Source: Siniperca chuatsi (taxonomy: Eukaryota; Chordata; Actinopteri; Centrarchiformes; Sinipercidae). From it: a stretch of 64,000 bases of DNA. The notes beneath the pieces are model-generated. The model did not search any database. It worked only from the letters and a program-made list of their open reading frames with translations, and was not told the origin of the DNA. Where the stretch lies: assembly GCF_020085105.1 (NCBI RefSeq), contig NC_058043.1:16674167-16738166 (forward strand). The letters are read 5' to 3'. The position numbers and the translations under genes are program-made. Within the stretch, counting starts at the first letter, position 1; each line of letters opens with the position of its first letter. Shown here in pieces: positions 37,860 through 62,613 of the stretch.

Positions 37860-40843
37860 ATTGTCAGGTAATTATTTTCTACGATAGAACACTCCTGGAC
37901 GAATGAGGGACTACACCGTCTTACGTAGAGAATTGACAATATTTTTACACAAATTAGGCAGTGTCTCAACTCTGGGGATTTATCTGAAAAATACAGTGTA
38001 ATCACACAAAAACAATTTCACTCCATTAATTCACCAACTACATGCAGAGATTCCTTTATCATAGCCACTTAGTGCACCATAGAATTACATACATTACATG
38101 AATTAGTACACAATTGTCAATGAAAATCGCTTCCAGTGTCAGTATCAGGAAATGTAAATCTAATTGCTAATAGTAGCACTGGAAATAAACTGAGTGGTGT
38201 ATTTTGTTTCTAAATTTGAGCCAGGTAGCTTCATCATTCAAAAGAATGTGTTTGTCAACTGTCGCCTGTTATCACATAAAAGTTCTCTGGGTTACGATAA
38301 CTGCAAATCTTCACCTTGTGGTGATAATGTTACTGACAGACTAGAGACCTTACAGTTTTTTTATGTGCTTCAAAACATATGTTACACCATGTCAAGTTGT
38401 GGCCTAGTGATGAAAATAGACCTATTAGTAAACCACAACACACAGTGATATTTCTCCTTTTGCATGAGCAGTGATGGTCTCTGCTTAGGTAACTATACTG
38501 TAGGTTAATGATGATCATAAATACATTTATTGATGATTAATCTTTTCAGAATATAGATTTAAGCAAATGTAATGAAATACAGCATTTTACTTTTCACTGA
38601 ATTGCCAATAATGAAATTACAACCTTACTTGACTTAAAAACGAATAACTTGCTGTGCATCACAAGCAAAATACTGCTTGAAGTAATCTAGTAATTTTAGG
38701 AAGATAAAGTTTAAAAAAAAGATAAGTAATAATAATTGACAGAAGGAATCTGGTCAGCACATACTGTAGGTGTAACAGACTTGGCCTTGTATTAAAATGT
38801 GTCTCAGCTGTAGCCTACATATATTTCACTTCTCAAATCCTATTGTTGAGGGTTCCACTTTAGAGATGTTTTTATGAAGAGTGGACTGTAGCAAAAGGAC
38901 AGAGGGGGAAAATGTATCTGACCAAACTGTTGGGAGGAAAGAACAAAGAAAAATGTATCTGGAAGAAGGAGTACAGATGTTTCCAGACTGGGTTGGGCAA
39001 CATGATAACATATACCATGATAAGAGATAAATGTGTCTACCATCAGAGGTTAGATTAGATTTTGCTACCTCTTTAATATCTCTATTGTGGGCAAATCTGC
39101 AAATCAGTAAGCAAGACTTCTCTGTGGCAATACTGCATTTACAGGATTGTGATGAAGTACCTTGATTTGTCAGGTATTTAAATTCACTATCAAGCTGTGT
39201 ATTGATATTGTAGTATAAAGCTACATCTACCATGACAGACGATTTTATTCCGATTAGTTAACAACTTTTTACTACTTTATATAATGCGTATCGTACATCA
39301 CGATTCCCATATTGTATTTTAATTTCTCATTCTATTATTACTTTTATTTGGGACCTAAGACTTAACAAATTACACAAAAGTGGTCATTTATTCTGTCTTA
39401 TTAATTAATAATCCTTTAAAATTGTCTCTATCTGATAGCAAACATGTCAGCTCAGTGTTAGTAGTTGCTGCAGAACGCTGATACAGTAAGATTTGTCATA
39501 CAGTAAATAAACACAATAGGATTTGTTTTTAAATCTTAAAACTACATATAAGCATCAGTAGACCAATTTGAACTTTACCTGCAAAACTACACTCCCATTT
39601 GAGAGTTGTAAATGACAGTGCCCTTTGTCAAACAGGAGACTAAAAGACCACCAAGGAAGTGAATGTTTTATATCAAAGGTTGTTCCACAGTAACACTTGA
39701 GGCAGTGACAAATGGTTGATCTCTGAGAACATTGCTGAGGAGACAGCTATATTTGTATTTCTTCCAAATAAGCACACTCAGGAGCATAAGAGATCAAGTA
39801 TCACATTTTTATTGAATATATAGGCCTATTTTGTAGGGTGTGAAGTCCTCAGTATTCAGCTCCTAATGCCCTCGCCCCCTCTTTGCCAGTTCAGTGTCAT
39901 CTTTCAACAGGGAAAGAATGCAAACTACTACACATCAGATAACATGATCCTCTCCTTGCCGCGTATAGGGAACAAACACCTGACTTAAGGGAAGGTCAAG
40001 CTACAAGCCTGGCCTTGTCTTCAGTTCATCTGTCAGGACACACACTACAACAAGACCATTTAAAGAAAGGGTTTAAAAATACATCCACACCCTCGAGACA
40101 ACACAAGTGCCTGGCCCGAAAAACCTGGAGACACAAATCTAATCCCCTGTTCACTGCAGATTCCACATTGGACAATAGATCTCAGTCAGTAGGGTTTGCT
40201 ACATATACAAAGCTACCAGCCGAGTCTCGAGAGCTGCTAGAATAGGTGATATAGTAGGGTCAAAAACATCAGACAGCAGTGGTTCGACCTACAGATAAAG
40301 CTGTCTGTTGTGTTTAAACCTTTGACTTTCAGCAGCACAGACAGGGGATTAGAGGGTCAACGTCTGAGCGCCACCATAGTAGCACACGGGAGAAAGTACA
40401 AGCAAAAAATATAATACACTATAAAACAGGTCAGAAAATAAATTAAGTACCAGGTGGGTATAAGTATAAGATAAAATAGTGTGAAGTACCAAGTGGGTTT
40501 ACCGGTTGATGATGATAATACAGTATAATAATACAATGTAATAAAATAAGTAATAAGTGATAAGCAGTGGTGCATGTACTGTCGTGTTAAGTGTAGCTTA
40601 TTGAGATTATTAAGATATTGCACAGCAGTAGTGGAGGTATATAATATCAATGTCAATAAATAGGAAAAACAAACATGGGAAAACTAAATATTGCATGGAC
40701 TAACATGGGAAAAACTAAATATTGCACGGAAAAAAAGAGTAGTACACAAAAAATTGCACAATTATTCAAGTATGGCAGAGATGTAATGATCAATGTCCAG
40801 TTTAGTGACTTAGGGTCATACAGACTACACTTAGAGGGAGGAG

Positions 40844-42037
40844 TTAAAGAGTTTTATGGCCACAGGCAGGAATGACTTCCTGTGGCGCTCTGTGGTGCTT
40901 TTTGGGGGGGATGAGTCTTCCGCTGAAGGTGCTCCTTTGCTTGACCAGCACATCATGGAGTGGGTGGGAGACACTGTCCAAGATGGCATGTAGTTTGGCC
41001 AGCATCCTCCTCTCTGACACCCCCGCCAGAGAGTCCAGCTCCACCTCCACAATGTCACTGGCCTTACGGATCAGTTTGTTAAGTCTGTTGGCGTCCGCTA
41101 CCCTCAGCCTGCTGCCCCAGCATGCAACAGCATACAGGACAGCACTGGCCACCACAGACTCATAAAACATCCTCAGCATTGTCTGGCAGATGTTGAAGGA
41201 CCTCAGCCTCCGCAGGAAATAGAGGCGGCTCTGACCCTTCCTGTAAACAGCTTGAGTGTTCTTGGTCCAGTCCAGTTTGTTATCCAAGTTTACTCCCAGG
41301 TACTTGTAATCCTCCACAATGTCCACACTGACCCCCTGGATGGAAACCAGGGTCGCTGGTGCCTTGGCCCTTCGTAGGTCTACAACCAGCTCCTTGGACT
41401 TTGTGAGCTGCAGATCATTGAGCTGCAGATGGTTCTGCTCACACCATGAGACAAAATTACCCACCACAGCCCTGTACTCAGACTCCTCACCACCGCTGAT
41501 ACATCCCACCACAGCAGAGTCACCAGAAAACTTCTGAAGGTGGCAGGACTCTGTGTGGTAGCTGAAGTCCGTGGTGTAGATGGTGAAGAGGAAGGGAGAG
41601 AGGACAGTCCCCTGAGGGGCCCCAGTGTTGCTGACCACGCTGTCCGACACACAGTGCTGCAGGCTCATGTGCTGTGGTCTGCCAGTCAGGTAGTCCACAA
41701 TCCAGGACACAAGGGGGGCATCCACCTGCATTGCTGCCAGCTTCTCACCCAGCAGGGCAGGCCGGATGGTGTTGAAAGCACTGGAGAAGTCAAAAAACAT
41801 GATCCTCACCGTGCTTGCCGGCCTGTCCAGGTGGGTGTGGACGTGGTTAAGCAGGAAGATGATGGCATCCTCAACTCCCAGTCGGGGCTGGTAGGCGAAC
41901 TGAAGGGGGTCCAGGAGGGGTCTGACCATGGGCCGCAGCTGTTCCAGCACCAGTCTCTCCAGGGTCTTCATTATGTGGGAGGTCAGTGCCACCGGTCTGT
42001 AGTCCTTGGAGCCACTGGGATGTGGCGTCTTCGGCAC
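40844..42037 (-). pseudogene. LINE reverse transcriptase domain, catalytic Asp lost
   Basis: 397 codons without a stop. Seen in order: YRPVALTS (fingers), LDPLQFAYQPRLGVEDAI, motif A FFDFSSAFNTI (81-91), motif B GAPQGTVLSP (139-148), the motif C region KFSGDSAVV (169-177), the later DYKYLGVNLD, and a C-terminal thumb-like region. The metal-binding motif expected as F-S/A-D-D reads FSGD: the first Asp (residue 172, bases 41522-41524) is Gly. With the upstream frameshifts the copy cannot be an active polymerase. Confidence 0.85.
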
Positions 42038-42720
42038 AGGAACGAGGCAAGTTGTCTTCCACAGAAAAGAGGAGGAGCTTGAGGGCCAACAGCAGCTGAG
42101 TTAGAAGGGGGAAGAGCAGGGGCCGGTGTGTCGAATCTGTTGAAGAAGGACACAAGAAGGTCCAAGCTGCCTTCAACTCCTCTGCTGCCAGTCGGTCTGA
42201 AGCCAGTGATGGTCTTCATTCCACTCCAGACCTCCCTCATGTTGTTCTGCTGGAGTTTCCACTCCAGCTTCCTCCTGTACTTCTCCTTGGCCTCCCTGAT
42301 TTTCACCTTCAGGTCGGCCTGGATAGCCCTCACCTCCTCCCTATTACCATCAGTAAAGGCCCTCCTCTTGGCATTCAGGATGTCCTTGATGTCCTTTGTT
42401 ACCCAAGGTTTGTTATTTGGATAACAATGGACCATCTTGGTTGGGACATTGCAGTCCACACAGAAGTTAAGTAATGCACTCAGTAAGCCGTCAGTGTCCT
42501 CTCCATGAGGCTCACAGAGTGCATCCCCATTTGTCACCTCAAAACATTCCTGCAGTGTCTCGTAGGCCTCCCCTGACCATCTCCTCACTGTTCTTGTGGT
42601 TCTTTGCGGGCTGCCTTTTAACCAGAGGCACACAACAGGATTTAAGGTAAACCAGGTTGTGGTCTGACCTACCCAGAGGGGGGAGGGGGGAAGAGCTGTA
42701 TGCGTCCTTAACGTTAGCAT
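41983..42720 (-). pseudogene. LINE linker region, shifted frame
   Basis: The middle of the LINE protein is readable here in a different frame from both neighbours: VRRWSGEAYETLQECF, CEPHGEDTDGLL, NNKPWVTKDIKDILNAKRRA and ENNMREVW-like QQNNMREVWSGMK. The endonuclease and polymerase blocks share one frame and this piece lies in another, so at least two compensating frameshifts have occurred. Confidence 0.75.
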
Positions 42721-43279
42721 ACAGCAGGTCCAGTGTCCTCTCCTCTCTAGTAGGACAACTCACATACTGGGTGAAATTAGTCAGTGTTGTTGAAACACTG
42801 ACATGGTTAAAGTCACCCGTGATTAATATGATAGCACTCAGGTGTTGAGTCTGTAGATGTGCTATGGTGGTGTGAATGGCGTTGCACGCCGATGCCGGGT
42901 TAGCAGAGGGGGGGATGTAAACAGACACAACAATGGCATGTGAAAATTCACGTGGCAGATAATATGGCCGGAGTCCCACAGCTAACAGTTCAATGTCCGG
43001 GCTACAGATACTCTGCTTGATAGAAACATGACCCGGGTTACACCATCTGTTGTTAACCAGAACAGCAATCCCGCCACCTTTCTGCTTACCGCTCCCGGTG
43101 TGATCCCTGACGGCCCAAACAGTCTGAAAGCCGTCGATGGAAACGTTATGGTCCGGGATATCCTGGTGTAACCATGTCTCAGAGAAGCACATCAAACTAC
43201 ACTCACAAAACTCTATCTGACTCCGGGCTAACGCCGTTAGCTCGTCCATTTTATTCGCCAGCGATCTCACGTTGCCCAT
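42539..43279 (-). pseudogene. LINE endonuclease domain
   Basis: APE-type endonuclease: N-terminal GNVRSLANKMDEL, catalytic-region FSETWL, GGIAVLV, ITGDFNH and the terminal GRSDHNLV with the conserved Asp-His pair. The domain looks intact, but the frame breaks soon after it. In a live element it nicks target DNA for target-primed reverse transcription. Confidence 0.8.
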
Positions 43280-43584
43280 GACGAGAGAAGGCAGACACGG
43301 TTAAATCTCTTATTCTTAAGTCTCTTTTGTCTGCACCCCTCTCTCTTCCCTCGCCGCTTCGTTCCACCTCTGCATCCTCGGTGTGTCCGCCTCCATGTGC
43401 TGATTTCAAGTTGTTCCTCATCATTTGTTCTACTAGATTTCCAATATGGTTGTTAATTATTTGGTTAGAGTTTTGTTACTGAAGTTACTGCTAATCTGAA
43501 ACTCTTCTGAGGAGATTTGTCAGTGAAATTGTGTCCTGCTAAATGATAAACAAATGTAAGTACCGATCCATGACTACATTATTA

Positions 43585-43605
43585 CATGAGTACTCAGTAC
43601 TCATG
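43585..43605. repeat. 10-bp perfect palindrome
   Basis: CATGAGTACT and AGTACTCATG around a single C. Short enough to be chance; recorded for completeness. Confidence 0.6.
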
Positions 43606-43786
43606 GGTTGGACCACACCCATCTTCAAACTTGGCCTTCATTTTGATCTCAACTACACACCTGTAAAGTTTCGTGACTGCATCTTGCACAGTTGTGACGC
43701 TGTCGCATTGACAAAAGCAGACATAAACACCTCGTCTCCCCGGACCACATTTTGCCATGATGACACATGCACACACACACACAGGT

Positions 43787-43890
43787 ATTAGATCGATAGA
43801 AAGATAGATAGAGTACTTTATTAATCCCAGTGGGAAATTGTACCTTTACAGCAGCTTACAGCAAAAAAAGACAATGAACAAAAAACTATA
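43787..43890 (-). mobile_element. Rex1-like 3' tail, 5'-truncated
   Basis: On the minus strand the segment reads ...TTTCCCACTGGGATTAATAAAGTA followed by CTATCTATC-type repeats, the typical 3' end of Rex1-like LINEs and of SINEs that share their tail. It lies upstream, in the sense of the minus strand, of the larger LINE, so it is a separate insertion. Confidence 0.6.
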
Positions 43891-43899
43891 CAAATGAAA

Positions 43900-46800
43900 T
43901 AAACATTTTTAATCAGACATTTTTGATTCAAATCCAGTTTGAATTGCTACGCTTGGCAGTTTTCCTCCTTTTAAATCAATTTGCCGTTTCTTCAGTTTTA
44001 TTTTGTATTAGCATGGGTAATCTTTAACATATAATTAATGATCCAGTTCCAAACTAAATGTCAAGTCAATTCAGTTTAAGGGTGAGGGTGAGAGTCCAGT
44101 CACTCCCAAAATGATCTCTTTTAATGCAAACTAACAGAACACAGCAACTAAATGAAATGTTCCGTTCATTTTGCCTGTTATCTGAATGAAACAGATGCTG
44201 TAGTACAGTAGGTCTGTTTACATCAACACTGTTTGTAAACACTGGTGTTGTATTTCTGAATCATACAGTAAGCAGTTGAGAAACACCATGCAGATCTGAC
44301 ATCTACTGTAGTCAAACTCAGTGTGTATGTATTTGAAAATAAATAAATGTGGTTAAAAAAAAGATGAGCATTTTTGCATTACAATGTAAGTTTTGCGATA
44401 TTCTAATAACTCTCTGTCTGATGCAGTGTAAAAATGTACACAATATCAGATTTCAGAGACAGTCCCTAAAAAGCTGAAGCCCTTTGACCTCCACTAGACC
44501 CAGCCAGATGACCCCTTTTTAGGATGGACCCTGTCTGTCATCAGTCTGAGCTCTAGGATTATCACACCGCCATAAACAACAACAAAAATCAGACATCTGA
44601 GCCAGTAGATCACTAAATATGTGACATTCTGTAGATTCATAAGAGTAGCGTGAGCTTTTAGAGTCAGTTGTGGGTCAAAAATTCTGAAAACCAAGCCTTA
44701 GACTGTGTTGGAGCACTGTCAGTAGGGGATTAATGGAAACCTGACACTGTCTCCCCTCCAGACAGCTCTCTAGAAGTGATGTATATGAATATCAGTGGCC
44801 AGAGGGCGTAAACATGGCAACAATTTTTCACTTCTTACTTTGATATAGTATGTCCAGATCTTTGACAATCATTTTCTTAAGGTTTATTACTGCCTCATTA
44901 AATTCTACACCGATTTGTGTATCAGCCATGAAAAGTAGGTTTGTTTAGATTTATTTAAAGTGACTGTTGACACTTAAACACGCTTGCGAGAGTACCAAAT
45001 TAGCTCGTAGTGTTTGCAGATCTCCCTCCATCACATGACCCAAATCAAAACAAATAGCTCAGGCTCCACACAGGCTCCTTTCACCTTTCAGACATTGTGT
45101 AGTTCAAGTTCAAGTTTATTTGCATGGCACAATTTCATACAAAATGCAATTCAAAGTGCTTTACAGAGTAATATTAAATGTATGAAAAGGAGAGTAGCGC
45201 AAAAGCACTAAAACAGCAGAGACACAAAATTAATACATAGGGAAAGTACTGATTAAGACACAACAAAATGACTCAGACTGAAGACTTGCTGGAGAGTAAT
45301 ATGTACAAAAATAGAACGAGGACCCCTGCAATCATCACCTGGCCTATACGGCTGTGGAGCCTAAACTATTCCTCAGTAATTGCACATTAACATTCTTTGG
45401 TATAATATGTCATTAGTCTAAAAACAGTACTGCTTTTCTTAGACCAGTTTAAATAATACCTGCTAAAATCAAATATGGCAGAGAAGAGAAAAACATGGAC
45501 AAATTTTAACAACACTCTCTACTCTTAATGTTATAGCTTGTATTATGTAGTTCAGCTGTGTGACAATAACAGAATATAATAAGCAGTCAAAATTACAGAC
45601 ATTTGGGTATCACTTGACTTTAAGTCTCCCTATTCAGTCTATACAGTATAACATTTAATAAATGGTTTATAACACACTATAATGTAGTTGTAAGCAGCTA
45701 AAAGGACATTTTTAAGTGTTTATTAATGTCAATATTTGTCAGTAATTATAACTTCTCCTATGAAGACATATTTTATATTATTACAACTGTGTTTTATTAT
45801 GTTGTCATTCATTCTCTGTTTATACATCAGCCTCCACTTATGGGTGTCCACCGAAGTTATAATACATAGTACAGTACAAATACATTAATATTTAATTAAT
45901 TAAACACTTACATCTGTGTACAACTACATTATACAGTAGTGTGTTATAAACATGTATTAAATGTTTATATACTGCTTATGAATGCTAATAGGCTCGCTTT
46001 AGGTTTTCATGTCATAACACTGCTGGCAGAATATGAAAACATTGTAAGAGAGTGAGATTTTGTGATATTTTAATTGCTGCAAAAGCAGAGGTTTTGATAA
46101 GATGTAGTAACTTTGGCATAACAGCAACCTAAAGTGCGTTGTGATGGACTTCACAAAGCAAATGCCATCACCATTTGTTTCATGTCAAATTATTCTTCAC
46201 AGGACGCATATGTCATGTTTAACCAGATACATAAATATCTTGTGTCGCATGAATGAAACAACAGAGGAAATTAAAGTGCTATAAATATGAGTATTGTTCT
46301 TCTTTCTATTGTCCTTCATCCCTACAGAACAAATCTAATTAAATCTAATTAATGTGGGATTTGATAAAACGCAGACCTCAGCGAGTGTTTCTGCTATCAT
46401 GCGGTATCATCATTTTCACAGGTTCTTAGATTAGCAACTGTTGGGCCCAATTCTGCTCCTTTGTCACAGGAAAGACTTGCAAGGCTTCTGCAACAGAATA
46501 CCAGTGACATATGAGCGCTTCTCCATGGCTAAAGTCAGATCCTCTGCAGTGCCAAGGTGCTTTAAGGAGATTAAAGTAAAGACCAAAACAATGTCTGAAC
46601 TTCAGTAACCAATACGCCTGCCAGAACAATATTTACACAAGTTTAAAAAATGCTGCATTGTAAGTGTCTTGATCTATTTATACACTTTTAGATTCAGTCT
46701 CTAGTTTAACTGTATCTATTGTGTGGCACCATTACTCTTCCCGTAAAATAGTTTACAATGAGACAAATGTTTTATGTGCTCCCTCTCTCCATATGCTGCA

Positions 46801-47200
46801 GCCCCTAAGGACATTGTGGCTTCTATTTCAAATACAATCATACTGATTTATATTCTTATGAATGTCTGGGGGAAAACATCACATCATCACTCTGTTCGTG
46901 TATGCTTTTGTTGATAAAGCTTTAGCCATTTATGCACACTAATTAACCTTAATCATTTCTTTCATTCAAAGAACAGTCATTGTATTTATTACCCATTTCA
47001 ATTCTTATTATAGTCTAAAACTTGCCTCTGTAGACGGGTGAGTCTGAAAGTAAAAGTGACAGGAGTTTAATCTGTGATAAAGTGTCAGTCAGTGACAAAA
47101 GATGCCAGATATCAGATTAGAGGCAAAAATACTCAAGCAGAGAGTGTAAAAGTACATGACCAAATAAAGCAAGTCATTTCTGCTGAGTGAACACTGATCT
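43900..47200. other. 5' flank of gene C
   Basis: AT-rich, no supportable gene. A short copy of a common fish interspersed sequence (CAAGTTTATTTGCATGGCAC and CAATTCAAAGTGCTTTACA, about 45104-45166) is present. The final 100 bases hold CCAAATAAAG (47160-47169), one base away from a CArG box, which is weak evidence for SRF control. Confidence 0.5.
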
Positions 47201-47203
47201 CTC

Positions 47204-47210
47204 TATATAA
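47204..47210 (+). promoter_or_regulatory. TATA box of gene C
   Basis: TATATAA about 50 bases before the first donor (CAAG/GTGAGT), the same spacing as in gene B. Confidence 0.75.
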
Positions 47211-47233
47211 GACAGAGGCTGGACGCCCCCAAG

Positions 47234-47255
47234 GACTGACAGGCGACCAGTCAAG
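47234..47255 (+). other. 5'UTR exon 1 of gene C (approximate cap site)
   Basis: Ends at a strong CAAG/GTGAGT donor. The 5' end is inferred from the TATA distance. Confidence 0.6.
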
Positions 47256-47460
47256 GTGAGTGAGTTAGTCTTTTATTAGTAGGAGGGAAACCAGCAGCTT
47301 AATGAACAATGCAGGGCATGACCACGTATTGCCAGACACCACAAAGTGAATACACAAGTGTTGTGTTTATGCCAGGACTTCACTGTACAGTAAGTTCATT
47401 TTTTAATATCAAATAGTTTAAGTACAGTTATTAATTTAAACTATTTGTTTCTTTCTTCAG

Positions 47461-47506
47461 AACCCTCAAACCACTGATATCTGTTCTTCTGAGGGGAGGG
47501 AAGAAG
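47461..47506 (+). other. 5'UTR exon 2 of gene C
   Basis: 46 bases between a pyrimidine-rich TTTCTTCAG acceptor and an AAG/GTAATT donor; no ATG within it. Confidence 0.7.
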
Positions 47507-48130
47507 GTAATTTCTTTCTTTCACCAGAGTTTCATTTTGTCTAAAGGCATTTTAAATCGATAGCTGAGTACTGAGAATATATGTGATAAGTCAGACTTTG
47601 TTATATGTCTACATATATTAAACCATAAGTGTGTGGGGAATGGTTAACAAATCAATTAACATGCCTGATTTTGTACATCTCACTCCATTAATGATGTCTG
47701 CATCATTAAATAGAAAAAAGAAATCGTCACTTTTGTTTAGTTATTGCCGTTTACCTTTTATGACAAAGTGTCTGATACTTTCTAACAAGGATTTAGTAGC
47801 ACATGTAAGATGTCAAGGCATCAACAAAGATACTATACAGTTAGTGGACAATTTAACAGTGATGTCACTCTGTTACAAACTGTAAATTTAGCTTTTGTGT
47901 TTAACTTTCTCAATCATTTCAATTTGCATGAAACATAAATAGTAAAATATACCATTGTCCATTTTTCTCAGTTCTTCATTTGACTGGAACATTCATCACA
48001 ACAGTAACAGCATTTCCCTTTGTTCAATAGTGAAGTACCATCATGAGTGAAGGTGTCCAGCAGAGAAGAAATAATGACTGAAATAAATGACTGCTGTTCT
48101 CTTTTTACTTACTTGCAGTAAAGGGTCACC

Positions 48131-59749
<11,619 letters not shown>

Positions 59750-59839
59750 TCTGCGACCTCTTTGAGAGACATGAGAATCATAAAATATGATTTTTTTCCC
59801 CCATTGAACTGCTCTCATCAAATATTGTAGATCTTTATG

Positions 59840-59845
59840 AATAAA
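59840..59845 (+). other. Polyadenylation signal of gene C
   Basis: AATAAA about 90 bases after the TAA stop. Confidence 0.8.
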
Positions 59846-60433
59846 AAATCTGTTGCCAATCTGCTGCCTTAAAACATTTCTTTGCACAACAAAAACAAAA
59901 GTATTACCACTTCATGGCTCATGGAAGAGAAAAAAAAGTGCAGGTTGGGTTTCTTGATACACTTGAGGACTGAAAAACCCCCACTCCTTTGTAGTAAAAC
60001 AAACATTAGATAAGTATGTCATGGTATTGAGTTTGGGTGTCTTATTGCCCAGCCTGGGATCTGCATCTACAAATCTCACTGACTTAAACACAAGTTGCCA
60101 TCAGTAGCCATGTTTTGACAAAAAGCACATTCTTCGTTTTTCATGTTATTTGCTACATTTTAATTATTCAAAGGAAATGTTGTTAATGAGGGACAAACAG
60201 CATTGATGCCATTGTGCCTAAGCATTCGCATGGAAACAATTACAGTATGTACAGTAACTGCATTTCAGTCATGAGACAAAACCAACAGCAACAAGTTAAA
60301 TAAGCATCTGAGTTACCAAACTGCTGTGGAGCAAAAATCGCAGTAATTTCACTTGAATATGGATATGTATCCAAATGTTACTCATAATCATGAGGAAGGG
60401 ATCAGATCTGCAGTGAATGAGGCCTTAAGGGAA

Positions 60434-60900
60434 ATGTTTGACATTTTGGGAAATATGCTTATTTGCACTCATGCTGAGAGTGAGAGGAGAAGATTGATAC
60501 CACTGCAGGGTTGTTTGTATGTATATATGTATATATGTTAAATATGAAGCTACAGCCAGCAGCCGGTTAGCTTAGCTTAGCGCAAAGACTGGAAGCAGGT
60601 GGAAACAGCTAGCCTGGCTCTGTCCAACGGAAACAAAATCCACCTACCAGCACCTCTAAAGCTCAATAATTAACACGTTAGATCTCAGTTGTTTAACTTG
60701 TATAAAAACCGAAGTGTACAAACGACACGTTGTTGTTTTATGGGGGTTCAATGCCTTTGCATGACTTTTTCTTGGCTGGGTGTAGTAACTTCCTGGAGGC
60801 ATGTCGTCGCCATGAGATTGGCAGTCAACCAGCGGAGACCCCAAACTCTCAGCAAGAACGCTGTAATTGAAACAGATAGATAACTACAGCTTTAAGTTGG
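60434..60900. repeat. Dispersed teleost repeat (AGCAGCCGGTTAGCTTAGCTTAGC family)
   Basis: Landmarks GACATTTTGGGAAATATGCT, GCCGGTTAGCTTAGCTTAGC, AGCTAGCCTGGCTCTGTCC and CACCTCTAAAGCTCAATAAT are those of a repeat I recognise as abundant in percomorph genomes. Class unknown to me; limits approximate. Confidence 0.6.
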
Positions 60901-62613
60901 GACAAATATTCTTGCTTTCATCTTTATAACACAACATTTTATGGTAATGAATTCAAAATAAACATCATCATTATCTGTCACATACCTGTACAGGGTTCCT
61001 CTCACCTTGACCACTGGGCGGGTCTACCTGTGATGAAGTGCTCAAAATTCAGCACACACTTTAACAACACAATCAGATTCTCATGTCACTAATCTGAACT
61101 GTAAGAGTCAATCATATATTCAAATTGGGAGTTAAGTGTAAAGATAAAGATGGAGTGTGTTTTGCTTATTGCATCACTGCTCTTCCAGACAGCAGAGAAG
61201 AAAAACAAGTTCCACAAATGAATTTCAGTTCCACTGAAACGACAGTCCAGTACTGAGTGCTTCCTCTTTGGGGAGCCATTTCATTAACAATGTGACAAAT
61301 GACAGCTGCCTTTCTCCCACCACTAAACTCGGTGCACCTGTTTGCTCATTAAGCTGTGGCACCAAACACAACTTTATACTGCCATGTTATTGTCTTACTG
61401 CACACACAGTTGGGTTTTTACAAGTATTTGTGTAGTTCAATTTTTGGTCCCTTTTGATTTTGAGTTCCATATAACGTAAGTATGGTATACTGCAGTAGTA
61501 TTTTTCTCTGAATAACTCAAAGAGGTTAAATTCTGCTCAGAGCCCCTCCCAAGTAAATGTATCCATGTTAGAGAAATATTGAATTCACATAAAGAAACCA
61601 GCTTTAACTCTCAGTACTGTTACCCTTGTCATTTTACATCACTGTATCTCAAGTATTTTATCATAAATAATTCCTAAAAAGGTTCAAAGCTATCAGTTGC
61701 CTCCAGTATTGTAGCAGTTATTAAAAGTGTAGAATTGACCATACTTTTGAAACTCACAACCTGCTGAATATTGTTTTAGTCTTGAAAAGAAATATGCTTT
61801 CTTACGTATAATGCAGAAACACTTAATCACAGTTTGCAAATTGCTAGACTATAGACTAAATAAGACAAATAAAAACTGGACACAACATCTGATGCTACAA
61901 TAAATTCTAGTTCTCCTCTTTGATAAATTGTAATTAAAAACAGTTTTACCCAAAAGAAAGTCATGACCTACATCAATTCTCTTCTCTCCTGAATGCTTCA
62001 TCTGTTCAGTGTCTCTGTTGTTCAGTTTATGAGAGACGAGCCTCTGAGGTCTGCTGGTTATAATACCTCACATGATGCATTAAAATGACAATAAGATTCA
62101 AGCTGCATTGCCAAACACTGATGGTCTGATTTCATAGCTAAATCAGACAGTGTATTTCTCTCTAAGCCACATAACAAGGCACTATGCCTGCTGGATAGAA
62201 GGTATCACCTAATCCAAACAAGACTACTGAGAACAGCTGGCCTGCAGGACTATTGGTGAATCAGAGGAGCCAAAACATCCCACAACCCCCGTCCAGAGCT
62301 TTTTGTGTCTGTGGAAGTGGCCAGCGACATATCGTCTTTCCTCTGAAGACCTCAGCTTACCGTTTGATATCTTTACTGACTGACATTATGAGCAAATGCA
62401 CATGACTAACCATGCAAGCTGCTTGACTTTTGGATTTCTTTTCTGGTCCTCACCAAGCCACCCCAAACTCATGATGTAATCCTCGACAGCTGACACAGAA
62501 ACACAGTCTCTCTGCATTAGATAATGGAAATGTACTGGAGTGATACGGTAGCTTCAATTCATTGTAAACCTATGGTAAAGTGCCAGGACATAGTTGACTT
62601 CCTGAGAATCTCA

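Larger units (their letters stand above)
37500..40355. other. Spacer downstream of gene B
   Basis: Apart from the hairpins near 37.8 kb there is no supportable gene. The sequence is AT-rich and the longest open stretch (38826-39233, minus) has no protein-like features. Confidence 0.55.
40360..43420 (-). mobile_element. Rex1-type non-LTR retrotransposon, decayed
   Basis: A LINE in minus orientation with an apurinic-type endonuclease region (about 42.54-43.28 kb), a linker and a reverse transcriptase (40844-42037), in the order of CR1/Jockey-group elements. The motif A form FFDFSSAFNTI and the C-terminal FSGRLIPPK...HR segment fit Rex1-type elements of fish rather than L2, which has DLSAAFDT. 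The local GC content is clearly higher than that of the spacer. About 480 bases of AT-rich sequence follow the stop as a putative 3'UTR. Both outer limits are approximate. Confidence 0.8.

Noticed and set aside
41540-42082. 180-codon plus-strand open frame
   Set aside because: Antisense to the reverse transcriptase of the LINE; no domain of its own.
43585-43605. Palindrome as an operator or origin
   Set aside because: Ten-base arms in a 64-kb AT-rich window are compatible with chance and the context offers no function.
47160-47169. CArG box in the gene C promoter
   Set aside because: CCAAATAAAG misses one of the two terminal G residues; a single near-match is not sufficient to call a site.
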